DNA of 36,784 nucleotides from a virus, in IMG/VR virus record IMGVR_UViG_3300005936_000003, positions 1 to 36,784 of that record. One strand, given 5' to 3'. The notes below the pieces were generated by a model. It saw only the letters and a list, made by a program, of their open reading frames with translations, had not been told where the DNA came from and ran no database searches. Positions 7,204-14,289 of the stretch are shown in pieces; the stretch's first letter is position 1; every line of letters begins with the position of its first letter. Position numbers and translations under genes: made by a program.

Positions 7204-7602
7204 ATGAGTATAAACTTAACTCCTGCGGAAGAACAGAACAGAGAAGGTCTAATGTACCTTACTTGGGATATGTTTGATAGTCCTGATATGCCAGGTAGTG
7301 GGCATAAGTTTATGGAGAGAGAGCCAGTATTAATTTTGGATCAGATAGTCAATAAGATAAAAAGGAATTTAGACATTACACTTGGATATACAAGTAAGGT
7401 ATATGCAGATAAGATTAGCTTACCATCACAAGACTCCCATAGAGTCGGTAAGGCAATCAGAGTTAGGGTTCTAAATTCTAAGAAGAGATATGATTTTGTA
7501 AAGCATTTAATTCTTTTTGATATAAAGAGAATCGCAGTAAGCAGAGATACTGTTTACTTTGATACAGACAGTTTAAAAGAGCCGCACTTATATTTGTGGT
7601 AA
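7204..7602 (+). CDS. Peptidase-M15-like protein lacking zinc ligands
   Basis: 132 aa. It aligns by eye with the M15 endolysin of the same phage: GYTS (61-64) matches GYRS, and H79-x-x-G82-x-A84-x-R86 matches the zinc motif H-x-x-G-x-A-x-D, with the ligand Asp replaced by Arg. VYFDTD (117-122) matches VHYDIR, with the ligand His replaced by Tyr. Two of three zinc ligands are thus missing, so it is unlikely to be an active zinc peptidase. It may have become a binding or structural protein. It ends just before a strong terminator and is separated from the lysis cassette. The alignment is mine, by eye; the fold needs a profile search. Confidence 0.5.
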   Translation: MSINLTPAEEQNREGLMYLTWDMFDSPDMPGSGHKFMEREPVLILDQIVNKIKRNLDITLGYTSKVYADKISLPSQDSHRVGKAIRVRVLNSKKRYDFVKHLILFDIKRIAVSRDTVYFDTDSLKEPHLYLW

Positions 7603-7662
7603 AGATATTGAGTTTCCTTTATTTTGTTTTATTTTACTATTGTTATTTTTGTTATTGTTCTG

Positions 7663-7689
7663 GCAAGCCCCTCTTCTGAGGGGTTTTGC
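7663..7689 (+). terminator. Rho-independent terminator
   Basis: GC-rich stem CCCCTC-ttct-GAGGGG (7668-7683), extended by flanking GCAA/TTGC pairing and followed by TTTT. It closes the 6951-7602 unit. The preceding 60 bases are T-rich and carry no gene. Confidence 0.85.
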
Positions 7690-7721
7690 TATTTAATAAA
7701 CTTATTATATTAAAAGTTATA

Positions 7722-7807
7722 TATACCCGAGAAGGTATGATTTACAGCAAATTACGGCAAATTAACGTATATTATACCCGATAAGGTATTGTTTATAGCA
7801 CATTAAC
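7722..7807. promoter_or_regulatory. Twin operator-like repeats upstream of the early module
   Basis: Two copies of a roughly 33-bp unit start at 7722 and 7773 (51 bp apart). Each opens with the inverted repeat ATACC-N6-GGTAT (7723-7738 with CGAGAA, 7774-7789 with CGATAA) and continues TTTA(C/T)AGCA(A/C)ATTA. They lie about 65-130 bases upstream of a TATATTTG promoter element and the first small early genes. This is the layout of a repressor or activator operator pair. The binding protein is unknown. Confidence 0.65.
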
Positions 7808-7854
7808 AAATGTTAAAGTTTTGTTAATTAATTTAGCAGTCTAAAAAAGGTTTG

Positions 7855-7862
7855 TATATTTG
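7855..7862 (+). promoter_or_regulatory. Bacteroidota -7 promoter element (TATATTTG) for the early genes
   Basis: A perfect TAnnTTTG element lies 28 bases before the ATG at 7891, in the gap holding the twin operators. The -33 TTG is not at ideal spacing (nearest TTTTG at 7819), so the promoter may need an activator bound at the upstream repeats. Confidence 0.6.
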
Positions 7863-7890
7863 ATTATTAATAACAATTAAAACAAACATT

Positions 7891-8049
7891 ATGAAACTAA
7901 CTAAAGAAACTCAACAAGCCTTAATAGACAACTATTTTCCTGATGGTTTTACTTTAAAAGAAGCTAAAACATTTATAGATGGTTTGTGTATTGGAATAGA
8001 AATGAATCAACAACACTTAAAAAACAGAGAAAATGAAAACAATACTTAA
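7891..8049 (+). CDS. Small hypothetical early protein (52 aa)
   Basis: 52 aa (MKLTKETQQALIDNYFPDGF onward), acidic to neutral. The leader just before the ATG (TTAAAACAAACATT) is repeated before the next gene at 8060. It is the first gene after the early promoter region. The FTLKEAKTFIDGLCIGIEM segment predicts a helix. No known domain. Confidence 0.6.
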   Translation: MKLTKETQQALIDNYFPDGFTLKEAKTFIDGLCIGIEMNQQHLKNRENENNT

Positions 8050-8059
8050 AACAAACATT

Positions 8060-8269
8060 ATGAAAAGTAGATACTACGATGTAAAAGAGATCACCTTAGT
8101 AGGAAGACAAGGTGGGAATTTAACAATTGAATTAGAAGCATATAACGATGCGTATAAGCTAGAGGCAATTACTTTAGATATTACAATATATGAGTTTATC
8201 AGTTGGTTTGGAAAAGAGGACATAGAACTTCTAAAGGAAAAATTAATAGAAGTAATTAAAACTAAATAA
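8060..8269 (+). CDS. Small hypothetical early protein (69 aa)
   Basis: Starts at the ATG at 8060 (MKSRYYDVKEITLVGRQGG). An upstream in-frame ATG at 8033 would overlap the previous gene, whereas the 8060 ATG is preceded by the same TTAAAACAAACATT leader as the 7891 gene. The product is a small alpha/beta domain with an amphipathic C-terminal helix (LKEKLIEVIKTK). Early operon position; function unknown. Confidence 0.6.
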   Translation: MKSRYYDVKEITLVGRQGGNLTIELEAYNDAYKLEAITLDITIYEFISWFGKEDIELLKEKLIEVIKTK

Positions 8270-8271
8270 TT

Positions 8272-8445
8272 ATGAAACCACTAGAAAACAATCCAATAAC
8301 AGGATATCCTGTTTACTCCAGAAAAGACCTAAGAAGCAAGCACCATAGATGTTTCAATGCAATTACATATTATACTGCTGATGCTTCTATAAAGATTAGT
8401 GAAGAAAACCTTAAGAAAATAGAGATATGCATAAGAATGAAGTAA
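8272..8445 (+). CDS. Small hypothetical protein (57 aa)
   Basis: 57 aa (MKPLENNPITGYPVYSRKDL onward), basic. Its NPITGYPV start echoes NPITGFKV in the next gene (8448), which suggests a short shared motif or distant paralogy. It starts 2 bases after the upstream stop and ends 2 bases before the next ATG, consistent with an operon gene. No known domain. Confidence 0.55.
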   Translation: MKPLENNPITGYPVYSRKDLRSKHHRCFNAITYYTADASIKISEENLKKIEICIRMK

Positions 8446-8447
8446 AA

Positions 8448-8594
8448 ATGGCAAGGCCTATTTGGGACTTATTAATTAACCCTATTACTGGGTTTAAAGT
8501 TGAAGATAGACGTAACGCTATGTGTCAAGAGGACAAGAACAAGTACGAGAAAGCAAGAAGACTTAGGAATAAACTAAAAAAAGGAAAGATATGA
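8448..8594 (+). CDS. Small basic hypothetical protein (48 aa)
   Basis: 48 aa, strongly basic at the C-terminus (YEKARRLRNKLKKGKI), so nucleic-acid contact is possible. It shares NPITG(F/Y) with its upstream neighbour. Its stop overlaps the ATG of the 8591 gene (ATGA), so translation is coupled. Confidence 0.55.
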   Translation: MARPIWDLLINPITGFKVEDRRNAMCQEDKNKYEKARRLRNKLKKGKI

Positions 8595-8767
8595 GTTACG
8601 ATTTATTAAACTACAAAGAGGCTAGAATAGAAGCTTTGTTAAATAGAGTAAAGGAGTTAGAATCTAAAACAGAGAAACTTACTACATACATATTTGAGCT
8701 ATGTGATAAGGACTGTCCTTTAGACTATAAAAGAATAGTGCAATCAGATGTACTTTCAGAGGGGTAG
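8591..8767 (+). CDS. Small coiled-coil protein (58 aa)
   Basis: 58 aa with a heptad-like helix at about 10-38 (IEALLNRVKELESKTEKLTT) and two Cys near the end of the helix (ELCDKDC). It overlaps the preceding gene by 4 bases and the next by 20 bases. It may dimerise; function unknown. Confidence 0.55.
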   Translation: MSYDLLNYKEARIEALLNRVKELESKTEKLTTYIFELCDKDCPLDYKRIVQSDVLSEG

Positions 8768-9029
8768 ATACCTAGCTAATTGGATTTCATTAGCAGAGGC
8801 ACTTGATTTGTTATACACAGCAAGTGCTTATGATAAAGAAGGTATGAATGAGTACTACAAGCGATTAAACGAAGTTCAATTCTACGTCAATAGTATGGAG
8901 ATTGAATTAGAAGAAACAAAGCTTGAGTTACAACAGTATCGAATGGCATTTAATAAGTGCCTAGACAATAAGCAAGATAAGACTCAACATCAAAGGGATG
9001 CTGAGATAAAGAAAATAATAGTAAAATAG
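8748..9029 (+). CDS. Hypothetical helical protein (93 aa)
   Basis: 93 aa, almost all helix with a coiled-coil stretch at about 40-70 (LNEVQFYVNSMEIELEETKL). The ATG lies inside the end of the 8591 gene. It contains a single TTATACACA (8811-8819), a match to the DnaA-box consensus that may be chance. Last small gene before the recombination genes. No domain recognised. Confidence 0.55.
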   Translation: MYFQRGRYLANWISLAEALDLLYTASAYDKEGMNEYYKRLNEVQFYVNSMEIELEETKLELQQYRMAFNKCLDNKQDKTQHQRDAEIKKIIVK

Positions 9030-9090
9030 TTATATTATTATTATAATTAATGGATATTAATCACTACATTTACAAAAACAAAGTAATTTT

Positions 9091-9576
9091 ATGGAAACAA
9101 ATCAACAAGTATTAACATTTCAAGAGAAGGTAATTGCTCTACAAACAGAGCTGAAAGCACCTAAAAATCAGTACAACTCATTTGGGAAGTACAACTACAG
9201 AAGCCAAGAAGACATCCTGGAGGCTGTTAAACCATTATTATCTAAGTACAGTCTAGGACTTACTATTACGGATCAGATTAAAGAAGTAGGAGGTATTGTC
9301 TTCGTAGAAGCAAGAGCAATCTTACACTCAGAGGGTAACTCTGTTGAGGCAACAGCCCAAGCAGGAATTAACCCTGACACTAAAGGACAGCATATTGCAC
9401 AGTCTTTTGGAGCTTCTAGCAGCTATGCTCGGAAGTATTCGCTTAACGGACTACTCTTAATTGATGATGTAAAAGATTCAGACTCAAGAGACAATAAGCA
9501 AGAGAACGCAGGAGATAAGTCTTATTCTCTAAAGCAAACATTACCATCACCAACTAAACCAGTAACACGTTTTTAA
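9091..9576 (+). CDS. ERF-family single-strand annealing protein
   Basis: 161 aa. ERF proteins anneal complementary single strands in phage recombination and help recircularise genomes. The family pattern is clear: LKAPKNQYNSFGKYNYRSQE at 22-41, then the signature QSFGASSSYARKYSLNGLLL with DDVKDSD at about 108-135. The C-terminal 30 residues are a polar linker typical of the family. The following gene is an SSB-like protein, the usual ERF partner. An AT-rich gap with a weak TACATTTA precedes it, possibly its own promoter. Confidence 0.9.
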   Translation: METNQQVLTFQEKVIALQTELKAPKNQYNSFGKYNYRSQEDILEAVKPLLSKYSLGLTITDQIKEVGGIVFVEARAILHSEGNSVEATAQAGINPDTKGQHIAQSFGASSSYARKYSLNGLLLIDDVKDSDSRDNKQENAGDKSYSLKQTLPSPTKPVTRF

Positions 9577-9637
9577 TTATTATTATCATTATCACTATCA
9601 CTATTAATTATCACTATTAACATTTAATTTATTTATT

Positions 9638-9928
9638 ATGAGCAAGACCAGCACAATTTACGCACAAGGATTAAGATTTTTTAACGCTAGAGAGACTGCA
9701 CCTGATTTTGTAAAAGGAACAGTAGTAGTAAACCTAAAGCAGTTCTTTGACTTTATGGGTTCTAAGGAAGTACAAGATCACTACACTAAGTTTGAGGGTA
9801 ACAACCAAGTAAAGCTTAATATGCTATCTGGAGACAAAGGCATTTACTTTACTGTAGACACCTTTAAGCCGACTGCTTCTAAGCAGGAGACTGTAGCTGT
9901 AGAAAGCTCAAGTGACTTATCTTTCTAA
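9638..9928 (+). CDS. SSB-like single-stranded-DNA-binding protein
   Basis: 96 aa with a single compact beta-rich domain (about 5-80: IYAQGLRFFNARETAPDFVK, then VNLKQFFDFM). A short disordered tail ends in SSDLSF, like the acidic-hydrophobic tip that SSB proteins use to recruit partners. It lies directly after the ERF gene and before the RecA-fold ATPase, and ends at a strong terminator. SSB role is inferred from context and tail; the fold is not certain. Confidence 0.6.
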   Translation: MSKTSTIYAQGLRFFNARETAPDFVKGTVVVNLKQFFDFMGSKEVQDHYTKFEGNNQVKLNMLSGDKGIYFTVDTFKPTASKQETVAVESSSDLSF

Positions 9929-9941
9929 TAAAGTATAATTA

Positions 9942-9968
9942 ATGGGGTGTAAAAGCCCCATTTTTTTT
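9942..9968 (+). terminator. Rho-independent terminator after the SSB-like gene
   Basis: Stem ATGGGG/CCCCAT (9942-9947 and 9956-9961) with an 8-base loop, followed by eight T. It separates the ERF/SSB unit from the replication ATPase unit. Confidence 0.85.
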
Positions 9969-10031
9969 ATTTAACTAAACGCAATCAAATGATACACGAA
10001 ATTAAAATATATAACGCAAATAATAAATAAG

Positions 10032-10065
10032 ATTCACAGAGGTTTATTGATAACCTTCTGTGGAT
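10032..10065. promoter_or_regulatory. Long inverted repeat upstream of the replication ATPase
   Basis: Arms of 16 bases (10032-10047 and 10050-10065) around a 2-base centre, with CACAGAGG opposite CCTTCTGTG. In RNA it pairs with two G-U wobbles and one mismatch. There is no T-run, so it is more likely an operator or a 5' leader structure for the 10104 gene than a terminator. Confidence 0.5.
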
Positions 10066-10103
10066 ATAAGAAATTGATTATCAATTAGATATAGCAATTA
10101 AAA

Positions 10104-10955
10104 ATGACATTAAAACAAATAAATACATCAGACGAAAGGGAAACTCTTATGATGACAATGGAAAGTATAGAGCGTAGTCTCTATATTGACCCAAACGAAG
10201 AGATAGGACACCCTCCTGTTTCATTGAGCTTTGGAGAGCATAATATGGGAGGAGTGTATTACCCAACCCCTATAGCAACTTATGGTAACATAGTTTTTAT
10301 ACAAGCTCCACCAAAGAGCACTAAGACGTTCTTTGTAACATTATTGAGTGCAGCTTACCTAGGAGGTAGCTGCTTACCATATACCAAGGGTATAAAGGGA
10401 CATAGAGGAGATAGATGTATTCTGCACTTTGACACAGAACAAGGAAGGTTTCACGCTCAGAGAGTGTTTAAGCGCACCCTAAAGATGACAGGGCTAGATA
10501 ATGAGTGCTATCATACTTATGGGCTTAGAGGGCTTGATTATAGCGCTAGGATAAACTTCATTGAGTATTGCCTAGAGAGAAAAGTAAATGATCCTGGATT
10601 AGTTATAATAGATGGAATAGCTGATTTAGTTTCAGATGTAAACAACATAGATGAGTCTAATAGGATAATGCAAAAACTAATGGAGTGGACACAGAAATAT
10701 AATTGTACTGTAGTTACAGTTATACATTCTAATCACGGTTCAGACAAACCCACAGGTCACCTTGGTTCAGCCCTAGAAAAAAAAGCAGAATGCGGGATAC
10801 AATTAAAGCCTAACTTTGATGCTGGGTACATAGAGGTTATTGCAAAGAGAACTAGAAACTTCCCTTTTAGTAATTTCTCATATAAAATAGATTCAGCAGG
10901 ACTTCCTACTGTGATAGACACAGAGGACTTATTTGATACTAAGAAATTTGACTAG
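10104..10955 (+). CDS. RecA-fold replicative ATPase (AAA_25/RepA-like helicase)
   Basis: 283 aa. RecA-like core: P-loop at about 68-75 (APPKSTKT), Walker B at about 165-171 (GLVIIDGIADL), then VVTVIHSNHG (about 203-212) and GSALEKKAECGIQL. This order matches the RepA/AAA_25 hexameric helicase family. The Walker A is divergent: the Gly before Lys is Thr and the first Gly is Ala. Probably the replicative helicase or loader, since no DnaB or polymerase gene is seen elsewhere. The resolvase gene overlaps its end. Confidence 0.75.
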   Translation: MTLKQINTSDERETLMMTMESIERSLYIDPNEEIGHPPVSLSFGEHNMGGVYYPTPIATYGNIVFIQAPPKSTKTFFVTLLSAAYLGGSCLPYTKGIKGHRGDRCILHFDTEQGRFHAQRVFKRTLKMTGLDNECYHTYGLRGLDYSARINFIEYCLERKVNDPGLVIIDGIADLVSDVNNIDESNRIMQKLMEWTQKYNCTVVTVIHSNHGSDKPTGHLGSALEKKAECGIQLKPNFDAGYIEVIAKRTRNFPFSNFSYKIDSAGLPTVIDTEDLFDTKKFD

Positions 10956-11361
10956 ACTAAAATTAGAGTTTGAACTTAAACCAGTACCTCACCAATCGGT
11001 GAGATTTACTAGAGCAGGAAGACCTTGGAAACCCAAGAAGATAATAGACTTCCAAAAGACTGTATCTAAGTTAGCGAAGGCTCAGCTAAGTAAGGGCTTT
11101 AATATTATTCCAGCAGGAACAGAGATACACATTGCGCAGCTAACCTACCAATACGCATACCTAAAGAGTATTCCTAAGAAGAAAAGAATAGGTAAATTAT
11201 ATAAGACTGCTAAGCCAGACTTACAAGACAATTTAAACAAGGCGTTTATAGATGCCTTAGAAGGAGTGGTTTTTGAACAAGACCAAAACATAGTAACAAT
11301 AAACAATTTAGAAAAGTATTACGGAGACAAAGATTTAATAACCCTTATACTAGACTATTGA
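10933..11361 (+). CDS. RusA-family Holliday junction resolvase
   Basis: 142 aa; resolves branched DNA before packaging. Signature KPDLQDNLNKAFIDALEGVV with acidic residues D96, D99, D107 and D117 (EQDQNIV), as in RusA. The N-terminal PVPHQSVRFTRAGRPW is also family-like. No ATG is available: TTG at 10933 (overlapping the upstream gene by 23 bases) or TTG at 10948 must start it. Its end overlaps the next gene by 4 bases (TTGA). Confidence 0.88.
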   Translation: MILRNLTRLKLEFELKPVPHQSVRFTRAGRPWKPKKIIDFQKTVSKLAKAQLSKGFNIIPAGTEIHIAQLTYQYAYLKSIPKKKRIGKLYKTAKPDLQDNLNKAFIDALEGVVFEQDQNIVTINNLEKYYGDKDLITLILDY

Positions 11362-11951
11362 TATTAGAAAAGCTTGCAGAAAACCATACCCTTTGGGTAA
11401 AAATGGTTGTCAATATGGGGTGTGATAAATACACCGCAGAAGACATAGTTCAATCAATGTATCTTAGAATACACAGACTTGTTACCGACGAGAAAAAGAT
11501 AATGTATAACGATGATGAGGTCAACCGATTCTTTGTTTATGTCACACTCAAGAATATGTTTGTGGATTACATTAAAGCTAAAAAGAAATATACGTTCTTT
11601 GAGTATTTGGAAACTGATGATTTACAAGATGATTCAGATCTTGATGATTTGGAGTTTAATCAACAAGAGGCTTTTCATAACCTTGTAGACTCTATATCAA
11701 CTGAGATATTAGATTGGGAAAGATATGACATTATACTTTCTTCTTTGTACTTTAAGACTAATATGTCTTTAAGAGATATAGCTAATGGATCAGGCATAAG
11801 CCTGACAAGCATATACAATTCTATTAAGAATTACAAACACGCTTTAAATATTAAGTTCATTGAAGATTATCAGGATTACTTGAATGGTGATTTTCATTTA
11901 ATCAACCCTAAATCAATTACTAAATCAATCGATAAATCAAATACTAAGTAA
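11358..11951 (+). CDS. Sigma-70-like (ECF-type) RNA polymerase sigma factor
   Basis: 197 aa. Residues about 10-75 resemble sigma region 2: YTAEDIVQSMYLRI, then an FFVYVTLKNMFVDYIKAKKK helix like the -10-recognition/core-binding part. After an acidic linker (ETDDLQDDSDLDDLEF), residues about 110-160 form a region-4-like HTH (SLRDIANGSGISLTSIYNSI) that would read a -35-type element. Start is TTG at 11358 in a TTGA overlap with rusA. In this phage it could direct late transcription from the bipartite TAAAAC-N15-CAGTTATC element. Fold call fairly good; role inferred. Confidence 0.72.
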   Translation: MILEKLAENHTLWVKMVVNMGCDKYTAEDIVQSMYLRIHRLVTDEKKIMYNDDEVNRFFVYVTLKNMFVDYIKAKKKYTFFEYLETDDLQDDSDLDDLEFNQQEAFHNLVDSISTEILDWERYDIILSSLYFKTNMSLRDIANGSGISLTSIYNSIKNYKHALNIKFIEDYQDYLNGDFHLINPKSITKSIDKSNTK

Positions 11952-11952
11952 T

Positions 11953-12393
11953 ATGGAAGATCATTATTATGAGTCTCTTGATAAGAGAAAAAAGGAGTAC
12001 AAAGATTGGATTAAGTCCAGGGAAGAAGCTACAGCTTCTGACTCTATAGGTCTTGGAGACACTATAGATAAGATAACTACAGCAACAGGAATCAAAGCTG
12101 CTGTTAAATTTATCTTTGGCGAAGACTGCGGATGTGATGAAAGGAGGGATAAACTAAACAAAGTTCCACTCTTTAGATATAAGAAGATAGAGTGTCTTAC
12201 TGAAGAGGAGTATAATTATCTGTATTCTGAAATGGATAAGTCTGCGAATGTAATTAGCCAGACCACTCAACTCAGAATGCTAAAGATATACAATAGAGTA
12301 TTCAATGAGAAGAAGCTACCAACATCTTGCGGCTCTTGCTTTAAGTCAACTTACAATTCACTAAAGACTTTAATAGATGAGTACAACAATTAA
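11953..12393 (+). CDS. Conserved phage protein of unknown function with Cys motifs
   Basis: 146 aa. Recognisable blocks: GLGDTIDKITTATGIKAAV (about 33-51), FGEDCGCDERRDKLN (about 54-69), LTEEEYNYLYSEM and a C-terminal CGSCFK. The pairs CGC and CGSC could bind a metal. Similar proteins are common in Bacteroidota phage replication/late-control modules; function unknown to me. It starts 1 base after the sigma-like gene's stop and overlaps the next gene by 17 bases, so it could be a cofactor of either neighbour. Confidence 0.65.
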   Translation: MEDHYYESLDKRKKEYKDWIKSREEATASDSIGLGDTIDKITTATGIKAAVKFIFGEDCGCDERRDKLNKVPLFRYKKIECLTEEEYNYLYSEMDKSANVISQTTQLRMLKIYNRVFNEKKLPTSCGSCFKSTYNSLKTLIDEYNN

Positions 12394-12790
12394 TACAGAG
12401 CTATGGAAAGAGGCGGATTTATTTGCTTGGCTATCAGATTACAAGTATTTAGATCTCGTAAAGAGCAAGAATCAAATGTCAAGATGGGATTGTTATTCTC
12501 CTACCTTTAAACATAGGATAGAGCTTAAATGCAGAAAGGTTCATTACGAAACCTTACTGCTAGAGAAGAAGAAATATGATGCTATGATGTTAGAGTCTAA
12601 TAAGCATTTAGATACACCAATCTATATTAACTCTACCCCAAATGGAATATGGATGTTTAATTTGCTATTCATCAAAAGAGTATGGGAAGTTAACTACCTT
12701 AATCCTGCTACCACACAATTCTTAAACAGAAGTAGGGTGCCTAAAGAAGTTACTTACCTAAATATAAATGATGGAATAAAACTACTATGA
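12377..12790 (+). CDS. PD-(D/E)XK-like nuclease
   Basis: 137 aa. RWDCYSPTFKHRIELKCRK (about 36-54) gives D38, E49 and K51 in the arrangement D-x(10)-E-L-K of PD-(D/E)XK nucleases. It is followed by a helix with LLLEKKKYDAM and a beta-rich C-terminal half (IYINSTPNGIWMFNL), as in small restriction-endonuclease-like folds. It could process replication or packaging intermediates. Overlaps both neighbours. Confidence 0.6.
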   Translation: MSTTINTELWKEADLFAWLSDYKYLDLVKSKNQMSRWDCYSPTFKHRIELKCRKVHYETLLLEKKKYDAMMLESNKHLDTPIYINSTPNGIWMFNLLFIKRVWEVNYLNPATTQFLNRSRVPKEVTYLNINDGIKLL

Positions 12791-13140
12791 AAAGTATAGA
12801 GCAAAAACACAGAGAAAGAAAATGGGTTATTGTAGACATTAAGTGCAGCGACTATAACACAACAGAAGATTGCGAATGGCAAATAGGCACAAGTCCACCT
12901 ACCATTATTAATGGAATTAATTATATTGTAAAATCATTTTTTACAGCTAAAGAAGCGACTTTGGCTGTTTTAAGCCATAACGCAGTTATTGATTTAGAGT
13001 CTACAAAGAAAAATAAATTCATTTCTATTAGAGTATCAAATAATATAAAGGATATATACAAGTCGTTGGCAAAATCAAATAACTCAAGTCTAAGTAAAGA
13101 AATACATAAAGCTTTAGTAAGTAACTTAGATAAACATTAA
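12787..13140 (+). CDS. Ribbon-helix-helix domain protein (DNA-binding regulator?)
   Basis: 117 aa. The last ~42 residues fit a ribbon-helix-helix domain: strand FISIRVS, helix NIKDIYKSLAK, turn NNSS, helix LSKEIHKALVSNL. The first 75 residues are an unrelated alpha/beta domain (KWVIVDIKCSDYN onward). RHH proteins bind arrays of short repeats as operators or centromeres, so this is a candidate binder for the repeat arrays in this genome; that link is untested. It overlaps the nuclease gene by 4 bases (ATGA). Confidence 0.6.
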   Translation: MKSIEQKHRERKWVIVDIKCSDYNTTEDCEWQIGTSPPTIINGINYIVKSFFTAKEATLAVLSHNAVIDLESTKKNKFISIRVSNNIKDIYKSLAKSNNSSLSKEIHKALVSNLDKH

Positions 13141-13183
13141 ATAAAAAGAGAACTACTATGATAACAATAACAACTAAATAATT

Positions 13184-13534
13184 ATGAAGGATATGCAATT
13201 GAATTACTTAAAGAGCGTACTAATTAGCCAGCTACTGCTAGAAGCTAATGAGTCGCTAAGGCTTACTACTCAGTACAAGCTAAATGTAAAGCAGCAGATA
13301 AATAAACTTAATCTAATGCTAGAAGATACCGTAAGGGAGGAGTACAATAACTTGTACAATACGGATCCAGAAATGGTTACCAACATCTTAAACAAGATAG
13401 AGGGACTTATAGATAAGATAAAAGGCTCTAGTATAGATGAACTTGTAATGATAGAAGCTGTCATAGACAAGTACCAAGACAACAAAGAATGGTTTGTTGA
13501 ACACGCTAACGCAGACTTTTTAAAGATAGAATAA
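13184..13534 (+). CDS. Hypothetical helical protein (116 aa)
   Basis: 116 aa, almost entirely helical and Leu/Asn-rich, with probable coiled coil over 20-55 (LNVKQQINKLNLMLEDTVRE). Starts after a short AT-rich leader and ends on the A of the next gene's ATG. No domain recognised. Confidence 0.6.
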   Translation: MKDMQLNYLKSVLISQLLLEANESLRLTTQYKLNVKQQINKLNLMLEDTVREEYNNLYNTDPEMVTNILNKIEGLIDKIKGSSIDELVMIEAVIDKYQDNKEWFVEHANADFLKIE

Positions 13535-13656
13535 TGAGATATTTTATACCTTTATTAGCTATGTTGTTTATTGGTCTTAAAATAACAAATCAAATTGAAT
13601 GGAGTTGGTTTGTAGTGTTAATACCTACCTATTTATTAATAATTAAAGAGGCATAG
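13534..13656 (+). CDS. Small membrane protein (40 aa)
   Basis: 40 aa with two predicted membrane segments (FIPLLAMLFIGL and WFVVLIPTYLLII) joined by a short polar loop (KITNQIEWS). The ATG overlaps the upstream stop. A tiny inner-membrane protein in the early module could act in superinfection control; no evidence beyond topology. Confidence 0.5.
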   Translation: MRYFIPLLAMLFIGLKITNQIEWSWFVVLIPTYLLIIKEA

Positions 13657-13675
13657 AACTTAAAAATAGATTAAT

Positions 13676-14200
13676 ATGAAACGAGAATTTAGCTTTGACG
13701 AAACACTCTCAAGAGTGTGTGATTATTTACCAGAAATAGACTTCATTGATGATTATCAAAAATTTAGATGGGCTACGGATTTGTTTAATTCAAACAAAAG
13801 CGGAGAAGAGTTTTACGCTTTATTAAGCGAAAAGATAAAGCAAATAAAACTAGACAGAGAAGTAAAAAATATTGATATAATAAGCGGAACAGAGGCAGCC
13901 TACATTAATCCTATTAGCGTAGCTGAACAAAGGAAGCAGCAACCAGTATTCTCAGGAGTACTGCAATACTTTCCAGATGCTATACTAGAAGTAGCCAATA
14001 CAAGTTGGGTTGGTAACAACCAACATCATCCAGACAAACCTCTACATTGGGACAAGAGCAAATCAACAGATGAGCTAGACGCACTTACAAGGCATCTAAT
14101 GCAGGCAGGAACATTTGATACAGATGGTGTTCGGCATAGTGCAAAGGTAGCTTGGAGAGCTTTAGCGAACCTACAGAGAGAGATAGACTCAGAGAAGTAG
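13676..14200 (+). CDS. dATP/dGTP diphosphohydrolase-like (DUF5664) protein
   Basis: 174 aa. Residues about 95-170 match the DUF5664/MazG-like nucleotide pyrophosphohydrolase pattern: FPDAILEVANTSWVGNNQHH, then LHWDKSKSTDELDALTRHLM and DTDGVRHSAKVAWRAL. The acidic and His residues on these helices would bind metal and dNTP. Such phage enzymes alter nucleotide pools. The N-terminal 90 residues are unassigned. Family call from pattern memory. Confidence 0.7.
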   Translation: MKREFSFDETLSRVCDYLPEIDFIDDYQKFRWATDLFNSNKSGEEFYALLSEKIKQIKLDREVKNIDIISGTEAAYINPISVAEQRKQQPVFSGVLQYFPDAILEVANTSWVGNNQHHPDKPLHWDKSKSTDELDALTRHLMQAGTFDTDGVRHSAKVAWRALANLQREIDSEK

Positions 14201-14229
14201 ACATTAACAAAGTTTTAACATTATAGTAG

Positions 14230-14258
14230 TTGTTATTAACATATAATGTTTATATTTG
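14230..14258 (+). promoter_or_regulatory. Bacteroidota-type promoter (TTG-N18-TATATTTG)
   Basis: TTG at 14230-14232 and TATATTTG at 14251-14258, 18 bases apart, close to the textbook -33/-7 arrangement of Bacteroidota housekeeping promoters. The gene start is the ATG at 14290, 31 bases after the -7 element. Confidence 0.8.
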
Positions 14259-14289
14259 TAGAAGGAACAATAACACTAAAACAAATAAG

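Noticed and set aside
8811-8819. DnaA box as replication origin
   Set aside because: A single TTATACACA inside a coding gene with no neighbouring boxes or AT-rich unwinding repeats is insufficient.
14230-14289. Upstream start for the 14290 gene
   Set aside because: It reads through a clear TTG-N18-TATATTTG promoter.
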